DNA of 64,000 nucleotides from OLB11 sp041392835 (lineage in GTDB: Bacteria; Bacteroidota; Bacteroidia; Chitinophagales; Chitinophagaceae). Each line of letters begins with the position of its first letter. Positions within the stretch are counted from its first letter, which is position 1. The DNA is taken from assembly GCA_041392835.1 (NCBI GenBank), contig JAWKLF010000002.1, forward strand, positions 248,001 to 312,000, in the 5' to 3' direction. Positions 53,843 to 61,367 of this stretch are shown piece by piece. Both the position numbers and the translations under genes were made by a program. Below the pieces are notes generated by a model. It did no database searches. It saw only the letters and a program-made list of their open reading frames with translations, and was not told where the DNA came from.

Positions 53843-55741
53843 TTAGTTATAAAGTAAACCCAACTCGTTTATTTTTATTTGTCCATCATCTATCAAAAAT
53901 CGAATAATTTTTTTTAACTCATCTTGCGACAAAGAACTATAATGTAACGAAAGGTCTTGTAATGTTATGGCTTGTTTTGTTTTAAGGAGTTGCAAAATAG
54001 TATTTTTTACTTCCTCAAAGACTAAAATGTTATGGTTTTTCTTTTTGCGCAAACAGATGTCGCACAAACCACAGGTTTTTTTTAATGTTTCGCCAAAAAA
54101 TAATATCAATGAACTCGAACGACATTCTTTTGTGTTTTCTACCCATTGTTTTAAAAAAACAATGCGCTCAGTATATCGTTTTTTTAGTGTAGTTAAAAGC
54201 AAAGTGTCTAAACTAAAATCTATTCGCTTGACTCTATTTTTCAAAAAGGTAATTTGAGGTTTGTCTTTAGCTTGTACATAATCTATTAAATTTAAAGCAT
54301 GCAATTTTTGCAACCCATCGTAAATATATTCCTTACTAATATTTAGTTTTTGAGACATTGCAAATTCATTTATTCGTACATAATGATTTAATATTCCTCC
54401 ATACATTCTAAGTAATACTTTTAATATTTCATCCAATTCAGGAAATTGTTTTTCTATGTGCTCTATTTGTGTTTTAGTGCAAATAACACTAACAGTAGAT
54501 GGCAAATAAATACTCTCGCTCAAACGCCAATAATCTTGAAGTTCTAAAATACGCATGCTACTCACTACTTCAATAGCATGAAATGAATGTAGTTTAATAA
54601 ATTCAGCTATTTCAAAATCCCAACACTGCTCTTCGCCTTCATACCAAGGTATTTGCAAAAATTGGCAAATAGATTCATACACAGACCACAAGACATCGAT
54701 CGAAGGATATTTTAAAGGAATAGAGTCAAAGAGTTGCGCTATGTCTTTCTGATTATGTAGTAGTACCGCATAACTCAACATGCCATCGCGTCCGGCCCGA
54801 CCAATTTCTTGATAATAGGCTTCAGGCGTATCGGGCAAATCCATATGTATTACACAGCGTACATCGGGCTTGTCAATTCCCATGCCAAAGGCATTGGTAC
54901 ATACTATAATTCGAGTGCGATTTTCTATCCAATCTTGTTGACGCGCATTCCGAATATCATGTTGTAATCCTGCATGATAAAAATCGGCTTGTAGACCGTG
55001 TGCAAGCAACTGTTCTGCCAATTCTTTAGTTCTACGTCTATTTTTGCAATATACTATAGCTGTGCCATGTACTTTTTTCAAAATATCTATACACTTCACT
55101 ATTTTATTTTCAACTTCAAATACAGAAATTGAAATATTTTCTCTAGCAAATGATGTAAAAAATATTTTGTGATTATGAAATTGCAAGCTTTCAATAATAT
55201 CTTTTTGCACCAATGGAGTAGCACTTGCTGTTAGTGCCAAACATGGCACATTCGGTATTAGCTTTCGTATAGTAGCTATTTCTAAATAGGGAGGTCTAAA
55301 GTCATAACCCCATTGCGATATACAATGTGCTTCATCTATAGCTAATAATCGTATATCCCAATGATTCATTTGGTCTAGAAAAGAAACTGTTTTTAGTCTT
55401 TCTGGCGAAACAAATAAAAACGAATACTCCCCATCTTGAAGTTGCTCATAAATAGATTCTATTTCTGACTTTGACATGCCACTATAAAGAGCCTTGCATT
55501 TAATACCTCTTTTAGCCAAACCCAATGCCTGGTCTTTCATCAGCGCTATTAAAGGAGATACTACTATACAAAGACCGCCTAATGCCAAGGCTGGTATTTG
55601 ATAGCAAATAGATTTGCCCCCACCCGTAGGCAAAATACCTAAGGTATCATAACCCTCAAGTACATGCTGAATAATTTCTTCTTGCTTGGGTCTAAAAGCA
55701 TCGTAACCCCAGTATTTCTTTAAAATTTCATGTATAGACAT
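53843..55741 (-). CDS. recQ: ATP-dependent DNA helicase RecQ
   Basis: A 632-residue SF2 helicase: FRPKQEEIIQHVL (Q-motif), Walker A LPTGGGKSICYQIPAL (residues about 38-53), Walker B LLAIDEAHCISQWGYDFRP, LTASATP, and motif VI YQEIGRAGRDG. The RecQ-C-terminal zinc ligands are in CRSSSLILFFGETLKKTCGL with CDIC following, and a winged-helix region follows. No HRDC domain is evident. It unwinds DNA in repair and recombination. It is followed closely by the oxidoreductase gene. Confidence 0.95.
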   Translation of the reverse strand: MSIHEILKKYWGYDAFRPKQEEIIQHVLEGYDTLGILPTGGGKSICYQIPALALGGLCIVVSPLIALMKDQALGLAKRGIKCKALYSGMSKSEIESIYEQLQDGEYSFLFVSPERLKTVSFLDQMNHWDIRLLAIDEAHCISQWGYDFRPPYLEIATIRKLIPNVPCLALTASATPLVQKDIIESLQFHNHKIFFTSFARENISISVFEVENKIVKCIDILKKVHGTAIVYCKNRRRTKELAEQLLAHGLQADFYHAGLQHDIRNARQQDWIENRTRIIVCTNAFGMGIDKPDVRCVIHMDLPDTPEAYYQEIGRAGRDGMLSYAVLLHNQKDIAQLFDSIPLKYPSIDVLWSVYESICQFLQIPWYEGEEQCWDFEIAEFIKLHSFHAIEVVSSMRILELQDYWRLSESIYLPSTVSVICTKTQIEHIEKQFPELDEILKVLLRMYGGILNHYVRINEFAMSQKLNISKEYIYDGLQKLHALNLIDYVQAKDKPQITFLKNRVKRIDFSLDTLLLTTLKKRYTERIVFLKQWVENTKECRSSSLILFFGETLKKTCGLCDICLRKKKNHNILVFEEVKNTILQLLKTKQAITLQDLSLHYSSLSQDELKKIIRFLIDDGQIKINELGLLYN

Positions 55742-55806
55742 TGCTTATGCTTAGTTACAAGATATATTTAATTATGAGCCCCTGTGTTCATTCATGATTC
55801 ATGATA

Positions 55807-56523
55807 TTACTTAGCTATAAGCAACTCACGACCGTTCAGTTTCACTACTACATTATGCTTGTTGAGCATGCAACAGTATTCCATATCGTATTCTAAACCA
55901 TGCTTAGATAAACGGATAAAATGCGAACTATCTTGTATAAAAGCATACAAATTTGTTTTTGCGGCTTTGTATAAATGCAATGCTGCTCTTGTGCTATCGC
56001 AGTTCATAGCAAAATGTTGTTGAACTTGCTCGTAAACAGCACCTGCAAACAAACTATCCTCTAAATTGTATCTATCTTTCCATGATGCACAAGCTAATAG
56101 CACGTCTTTTTTTTGTGAAACAATGTAAGAACAGATAGCATCCAAATTTAAAAAAGAACCCGTCAGAATTTCGTCGGCAGCTAAACATTGATGTAATAAT
56201 CTTGTGCCATTTGTAGTAGTTAATATCAGGGTTTTATCTTGAATAAAGGAATTGGGATACGACAAAGGAGAATTGCCATGCTGCAACCCTTCTACTACCA
56301 TGCCGTTTCGTTCTCCTGCGGTTATGCTATTTGGAATTTCATTGCCCAAGGCTATACACTCTTCCACACTTGCCACCGGAATAACGGCTTTAGCTCCCTG
56401 ATGCAGTGCTGTAGCAATAGTAGAAGTAGCTCTAAACACATCAATAATAATAACAATTTTTCCTTTTAAATCATATAAATGAAGTAGCGAAGGCGAAAAA
56501 CAAGTTTCTATAGTTGGCAACAT
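55807..56523 (-). CDS. comB: 2-phosphosulfolactate phosphatase (ComB family)
   Basis: A 238-residue protein with IVIIIDVFRATSTIATALHQ, AGERNGMVVEGLQHGNSPL, LTTTNGTRLLHQC and DSLFAGAVYEQ, all ComB signatures. ComB hydrolyses 2-phosphosulfolactate in coenzyme M or sulfolactate synthesis; in Bacteroidota its likely use is in other sulfonate metabolism, which is unproven. It is 5 bases downstream of the PAP2-like gene. Confidence 0.88.
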   Translation of the reverse strand: MLPTIETCFSPSLLHLYDLKGKIVIIIDVFRATSTIATALHQGAKAVIPVASVEECIALGNEIPNSITAGERNGMVVEGLQHGNSPLSYPNSFIQDKTLILTTTNGTRLLHQCLAADEILTGSFLNLDAICSYIVSQKKDVLLACASWKDRYNLEDSLFAGAVYEQVQQHFAMNCDSTRAALHLYKAAKTNLYAFIQDSSHFIRLSKHGLEYDMEYCCMLNKHNVVVKLNGRELLIAK

Positions 56524-56528
56524 GAAAA

Positions 56529-57167
56529 TTAAAATTTTAGCGATTGAAGTACAAAGTACGTTATTAACTGAGCAAGCATACCCAACACATAGCCACTATA
56601 AATTTCTTTTTTGCTATGTGCTCCCAAGTACAATCGTGCTGTGCCTACTATACCTGCCAATACAAGTATTATACTAAAGAAAACTAAGCCTCTTTCATAT
56701 CCATTAAAAAGATAAATCAATGCATATAGACATGCAGCACCCCATGATGATGTATGCATACTAATTTTATAAAAAATAGATGCCAAGAAAACAAAAACGG
56801 TAGTAAGGAAAACACCTCCCAAAAGTGTTTGTATCATAATATGAGCATCCAATCGCTTATGAAAAACCCAAAATAGCCAAAAATAAAAAAGCATAGATGC
56901 TATTAAGGGGCCATAGCGCTCCTTAAGCCCACGCATATGTATACTCTCAATAAATTTTAATTTCCAAAGTAAAAAAACCGTAAGTAATGGAAATAAAATA
57001 GAAATATACATGACCATCACAAACCATAAGGTTTTTGTTTTAGGATCTAAACCATAAAAAATGGATGAACTAAAAAAATATAAAAACGCAAAGAGCCATG
57101 TAGGTACAAATACAGGATGAAAAACTACAGAGCAAATATTGGAGAAAATCTTTAATGGGTTTGACAC
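56529..57167 (-). CDS. PAP2-superfamily-like integral membrane protein
   Basis: A 212-residue protein with about six transmembrane segments (TWLFAFLYFFSSSIFYG, WFVMVMYISILFPLLTVFLL, LIASMLFYFWLFWVFH, GGVFLTTVFVFLASIFY). The conserved C-terminal RLYLGAHSKKEIYSGYVLGM corresponds to the last catalytic motif of PAP2 phosphatases, with the histidine in GAHS. The first two phosphatase motifs are weak, so it may be a divergent or inactive lipid-phosphatase homologue. Five bases separate it from comB. Confidence 0.7.
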   Translation of the reverse strand: MSNPLKIFSNICSVVFHPVFVPTWLFAFLYFFSSSIFYGLDPKTKTLWFVMVMYISILFPLLTVFLLWKLKFIESIHMRGLKERYGPLIASMLFYFWLFWVFHKRLDAHIMIQTLLGGVFLTTVFVFLASIFYKISMHTSSWGAACLYALIYLFNGYERGLVFFSIILVLAGIVGTARLYLGAHSKKEIYSGYVLGMLAQLITYFVLQSLKF

Positions 57168-57305
57168 TGTGCAAAAGTACTATTGAATGCTGTGTATAAA
57201 AGCAAGTAAGTAAAAAAAATATCTATATCAATTTCTGTGAAATGTTATCATGAATGATAATAGTATGAATACAAAGACTTATAATACTTTTGGAAAAAAA
57301 ATAGC

Positions 57306-58322
57306 ATGACAGCATCAGCCATACGTCGAGTATTTCCTTTGGGTTTTCAATGGGAAACAAAAGATCCTTTTTTATTTTGTGTACATCATGAGGATTTTTA
57401 TCCCAAAGGGAATGAACAACTAGGACCCAATACACCTTTGACAGGCCGAAAACTTGGTGAAGATTTTATGATAAAAGATGGTTTTAGAATGTATCATGGA
57501 AAAACAGTGCCGGGGTTTCCTGCACATCCACACAAAGGTTTTGAAACGGTAACCATAGTGCGAAAAGGCTTTGTAGATCATACAGATTCTATGGGCGCAT
57601 CTAGCAGATATGGTGAAGCCGATGTGCAATGGATGACCGCAGGAAAAGGCGTACAACATGCCGAAATGTTTCCATTAATTTATAGTGAAAGAGACAATCC
57701 TTTAGAGTTGTTTCAGATTTGGCTCAACTTGCCTGCACAAAGCAAACACGTAAATCCACACTTTGCAATTCGTTGGAATGAAGAAAAAATTTGCTTTCAA
57801 GAAGTTGATGAAGACAATTTAAGCAGTAGCATAGAAGTAATATGTGGCAACTTTAAGAATGTTCAAGCTCCTATACTTTCTCCCGATTCTTGGGCTGCCA
57901 ATCCTAATAACGATGTAGCCATATGGCATATCCACATGCAAGCCCATGCTCAACTCGAATTGCCCAAGGCATCAAAAGACGTGCATAGAGTTATCTATTT
58001 TTATAAAGGTCAAAATCTATTAATCAATAACGAAAACATACAACACTATCATGGTATAGAAGTAAATCCTACTGAACATACCCATTTAAAAGCTGGCCAA
58101 GATGAAGTCCAGTTGCTAGTATTGCAAGGAAAACCTATTCAAGAACCAGTGGCACAATATGGCCCTTTTGTTATGAACAGCCAACTTGAAATACAACAAG
58201 CCTTTGAAGATTTTAGAAAAAATCAGTTTGGAGGATGGCCTTGGCCAAGTCATGATTATGTACACGATAAAAACAAAGGTCGCTTTGCCATACATGCCGA
58301 TGGTAGGCAAGAAAATAAATAA
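57306..58322 (+). CDS. Pirin-family protein
   Basis: The 338-residue protein is a bicupin with FRMYHGKTVPGFPAHPHKGF, ETVTIVRKGFVDHTDSMGAS and WMTAGKGVQHAEMFP, giving the pirin metal-binding histidines and glutamate, then NPLELFQIWLNLP. Pirins are cytoplasmic Fe-binding proteins, some with quercetinase activity. A TACTTTTG -7-like element lies at 57285-57292, only 14 bases before the ATG. Divergent from the PAP2 gene. Confidence 0.9.
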   Translation: MTASAIRRVFPLGFQWETKDPFLFCVHHEDFYPKGNEQLGPNTPLTGRKLGEDFMIKDGFRMYHGKTVPGFPAHPHKGFETVTIVRKGFVDHTDSMGASSRYGEADVQWMTAGKGVQHAEMFPLIYSERDNPLELFQIWLNLPAQSKHVNPHFAIRWNEEKICFQEVDEDNLSSSIEVICGNFKNVQAPILSPDSWAANPNNDVAIWHIHMQAHAQLELPKASKDVHRVIYFYKGQNLLINNENIQHYHGIEVNPTEHTHLKAGQDEVQLLVLQGKPIQEPVAQYGPFVMNSQLEIQQAFEDFRKNQFGGWPWPSHDYVHDKNKGRFAIHADGRQENK

Positions 58323-58358
58323 TAGGTATAGGTTTTTACTTAATATCTTTGACTTACT

Positions 58359-59012
58359 ATGATGCGCAAACATATTCTTTTTATCCTTTTGTATTGTTCT
58401 ATAGCCTCTTCCACTTTAGCTCAAAAAGATTATAGACTACAAAAAAACCAAGTTTTAATAACTGCCGGTTATGGCTTCCCTAGTGTATTGCGTTTTGTTT
58501 TGAAATTAAAAACTAATAGAGAAGATTTTTTTATTAAAGGCGCAGGGCCTTTTATTTTTAAAGCCGAGTACATGGCAAGCAAGCGCATTGGAGTGGGGTT
58601 AAATGCATCATACAATTACTCTGTTTTATATTGGTACGACACGGGCTATGATACTATCCAAAAAAATTATCATGATTTTGAATTTGGCATTCAAGGTAGA
58701 GAACTCTCTGGTGCCATTCGTGTCAATTATCATTTTTTACAAAAATCAAAATTTGATATGTATGGTGGTATAGGCATCGGTACAGGTATTATTAATCTAC
58801 ATTCCTATTCCAAAGCACATACCGTAAACATCAATCTTGATTATGAATTACCTCGACCTTATTATTTCGATGCTACTGTAGGGGCTAGGTATTTTTTTAC
58901 AAAAAACATAGGCTTATATAGCGAACTTGGCTTAGGCAAAAGTTGGCTTTTGTATAAAAAGTATTTTGTTCCGGAGGCTATTATACAAGGTGGCCTCAGC
59001 CTTAGGTTATAG
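58359..59012 (+). CDS. Outer-membrane beta-barrel protein
   Basis: A 217-residue protein with signal peptide (RKHILFILLYCSIASSTLAQ) and alternating hydrophobic beta-strands (RIGVGLNASYNYSVLYWYD, GAIRVNYHFLQKSKFDMYGG, LYSELGLGKSWLLY) ending in an outer-membrane-type last strand (IQGGLSLRL). No binding motif is recognised, so the role is unknown. TATCTTTG at 58344 fits a -7 element just before the start. Confidence 0.78.
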   Translation: MMRKHILFILLYCSIASSTLAQKDYRLQKNQVLITAGYGFPSVLRFVLKLKTNREDFFIKGAGPFIFKAEYMASKRIGVGLNASYNYSVLYWYDTGYDTIQKNYHDFEFGIQGRELSGAIRVNYHFLQKSKFDMYGGIGIGTGIINLHSYSKAHTVNINLDYELPRPYYFDATVGARYFFTKNIGLYSELGLGKSWLLYKKYFVPEAIIQGGLSLRL

Positions 59013-59013
59013 T

Positions 59014-59604
59014 TTATGGTATTAGAGTAACCTCAAACGTAAAGTTGAAACGAAATTTTGTATTGGCCAGTAAGCCTTCGTTTTCAGCAGTATAAAATTT
59101 CACCCAAATCTCCATATATTGTGCTCTAAAAAAGTCTTTAATATCAACTGTTTCTACCAACATATCCATTGACGTTATATTAGGAGCAATATCGTTAATA
59201 TAAGCCACGCGCACCGGATTGGCACCACCAAAACTATCTACAAATATTTCTGCAGAAACATTAGGGCCTAAATTTTTAATGAAATTGAACGTCTGAGCTG
59301 TGTTTTCTAGTTTCATGGATAAATTTTTCAGATTAACCTTAGTAATCTTTTCCTTTGTTACTCCATAAGGCGATATAAACTCATCTACTTTAGTAGCAAA
59401 GGTATCTATCTTCACATTGACCAATGTGGATGTTGGAAATGGAGGTATAGCTATAGGCAACGATGTAGTATCGGTATAAGCAATAGGCACCGTTGTAGTA
59501 TTATTATTGTTGTTGTTATTATTGTTGTTCGATTTGTCTTTACAACAAGAAGCTAAAAAAAATAATAATAACAATGTTGAATAAAGAAAAGAATACTTTT
59601 TCAT
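59014..59604 (-). CDS. Lipoprotein with poly-asparagine linker
   Basis: A 196-residue protein with a type II signal peptide and lipobox FLASCCKDK, then a run of ten asparagines encoded by ATT/GTT-type trinucleotides (complement, about 59500-59530), and a beta-rich C-terminal domain (VNVKIDTFATKVDEF, MEIWVKFYTAENEGLLANTK). The family is unknown to me. The Asn run is a microsatellite that could vary in length and set the distance of the domain from the membrane. It converges with the barrel gene at 58359, one base apart. Confidence 0.75.
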   Translation of the reverse strand: MKKYSFLYSTLLLLFFLASCCKDKSNNNNNNNNNNTTTVPIAYTDTTSLPIAIPPFPTSTLVNVKIDTFATKVDEFISPYGVTKEKITKVNLKNLSMKLENTAQTFNFIKNLGPNVSAEIFVDSFGGANPVRVAYINDIAPNITSMDMLVETVDIKDFFRAQYMEIWVKFYTAENEGLLANTKFRFNFTFEVTLIP

Positions 59605-59734
59605 GATTTAATTTTTTTAAAAGTGAAAATTACGTAAAATCAAATTAAGATAAAAAGAATTATTCTAATTGGATTAGGGTAATGACGAATATCATAGTAT
59701 ATTTGTTAGTCTTAATCCGTATTTTTTTAGTAAA

Positions 59735-60307
59735 ATGAAAAAAATAGTAATCATCCTTGTCACTTTAATATGCTTTCAACGCATACAAGCACAAGAAGTA
59801 TATACCATGGGCTACGAAAGTGCCATGATAGCGGTTGTTGACCCAAACTTTTTTAGTACACTTACATTTCCTGATCAACCTTCTGAATGTGGCTATTTTG
59901 ATAAGGCATCTGAAACTTTTTATACCTGCAATCAGCGCACTTTTCGATATGTAGACGAAGAGTATGTAAGTTCTCATCAACAAGAACTTTGTTGCAACCT
60001 TTTGGATTTTGATCCACATGTATACTATGGCACTATGACCCTAAAAGGTATTATAGACACCGTAGAATGGGACAATTTAGTATTTTACTTCACTACAGAT
60101 AAAGCTCGCTTAAAAATTCGAGTAGATGAAAGAGAAATTGATGCTCTCTATGAGCATTTTTATAAAGAAGGAAGATTAGGCAAAGTACATCTAATACTTC
60201 GCTTAAAAACATTTGACACACCAAATGAAAATGTACTTTCTTATAACAAAAACACAGAATGGGTTCGAAAACCGCAACGTAAGTTTATCAAACTATTGCG
60301 TTGGTAA
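59735..60307 (+). CDS. Exported protein of unknown function
   Basis: A 190-residue protein with signal peptide (KKIVIILVTLICFQRIQAQ). Mature sequence has several cysteines (PSECGYF, FYTCNQR, ELCCNLLDF) and a beta-rich C-terminal part (RLKIRVDEREIDALYEHFYK, GKVHLILRLKTFDTP). I do not recognise the family. A good -7 element TATATTTG lies at 59698-59705. It ends 18 bases before tsaD on the same strand. Confidence 0.7.
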   Translation: MKKIVIILVTLICFQRIQAQEVYTMGYESAMIAVVDPNFFSTLTFPDQPSECGYFDKASETFYTCNQRTFRYVDEEYVSSHQQELCCNLLDFDPHVYYGTMTLKGIIDTVEWDNLVFYFTTDKARLKIRVDEREIDALYEHFYKEGRLGKVHLILRLKTFDTPNENVLSYNKNTEWVRKPQRKFIKLLRW

Positions 60308-60325
60308 TCGGATAAAATTTTTATC

Positions 60326-61321
60326 ATGTCTATAACCTTGTTGGCTATTGAGTCTTCTTGCGATGAAACCAGTGCCAGTATTTTGAAAGATGGAAATATC
60401 TATTCCAATGTAATATATACACAAAAAATTCATGAACAGTATGGTGGTGTCATTCCTGAGTCTGCTTCCCGCTTGCATAGTCAGCACATTTTACCCGTTG
60501 TAGAAGAAGCATACAAACAAAGTGGCATACTGAAACATCAAGTAGATGCAGTAGCCTATACACAATCGCCTGGACTGATTGGCTCATTGATGGTAGGTGC
60601 TTGCTTTGCCAAAAGCTATGCATATGCGCTAGGCATACCTACTATAGCAGTACACCATATGCAAGCCCATGTTTTAGCCAATCTTATAGAAGACCCCAAA
60701 CCCTCATTCCCTTTTTTATGCCTAACAGTTTCTGGTGGTCATACGCAAATAGTACAAGTCAATAGCCCAATAGATATGAACGTACTTGGCGAGACTATAG
60801 ATGATGCTGCTGGAGAAGCCTTTGACAAAGCAGCCAAAATGCTGAAACTTCCCTATCCTGGTGGCCCACAAATAGACCAGCTTGCAGCAAAAGGCAATCC
60901 TAATGCCTTTGCATTTGCAAAGCCACAAATACCCGACTTAAATTTTAGTTTTTCTGGTTTAAAAACCTCTATCCTTTATTTTTTACAAAAACAAGATGAT
61001 GAATTTATATCCCAACATCTTGCTGATTTATGTGCATCTATACAAGCTACGATTATAGATATTTTGATGAAAAAATTAAAAAAAGCAGTTATTCAAACTG
61101 GCATTAAACAAGTATGTATAGCCGGAGGTGTGAGTGCTAATAAAGGATTGAGATTGGCCTTGCAAGACTTTTCCCAAAGACATGGATGGACTTACTATAT
61201 TCCTTCTTTTGAATATTGTACAGACAATGCAGGCATGATAGCCATGGCTGCGTATTACAAATTTCTCAATCAAGATTTTGCCAATTGGGAAACAACGCCA
61301 AGTGCACGAAGTGCATTTTAA
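60326..61321 (+). CDS. tsaD: tRNA N6-adenosine threonylcarbamoyltransferase TsaD
   Basis: The 331-residue protein has the Kae1/TsaD pattern: LLAIESSCDETSASIL at the N-terminus, GGVIPESASRLHSQHI, the metal-binding HHMQAH motif, TVSGGHTQIV, DDAAGEAFDKAAKMLKLPYP with GGPQID, and ending CIAGGVSANKGLR and CTDNAGMIAMAAYYKF. It transfers the threonylcarbamoyl group to A37 of tRNAs reading ANN codons. It converges with gcvP across a terminator. Confidence 0.96.
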   Translation: MSITLLAIESSCDETSASILKDGNIYSNVIYTQKIHEQYGGVIPESASRLHSQHILPVVEEAYKQSGILKHQVDAVAYTQSPGLIGSLMVGACFAKSYAYALGIPTIAVHHMQAHVLANLIEDPKPSFPFLCLTVSGGHTQIVQVNSPIDMNVLGETIDDAAGEAFDKAAKMLKLPYPGGPQIDQLAAKGNPNAFAFAKPQIPDLNFSFSGLKTSILYFLQKQDDEFISQHLADLCASIQATIIDILMKKLKKAVIQTGIKQVCIAGGVSANKGLRLALQDFSQRHGWTYYIPSFEYCTDNAGMIAMAAYYKFLNQDFANWETTPSARSAF

Positions 61322-61334
61322 TATTTCATGAAAA

Positions 61335-61361
61335 AAAAAGCTGAGAGTGTAATAGCTTTTT
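61335..61361. terminator. Bidirectional terminator between tsaD and gcvP
   Basis: AAAAAGCT and AGCTTTTT arms with A-run to the left and T-run to the right, in the 46-base gap between convergent stops. Confidence 0.65.
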
Positions 61362-61367
61362 AATTCT

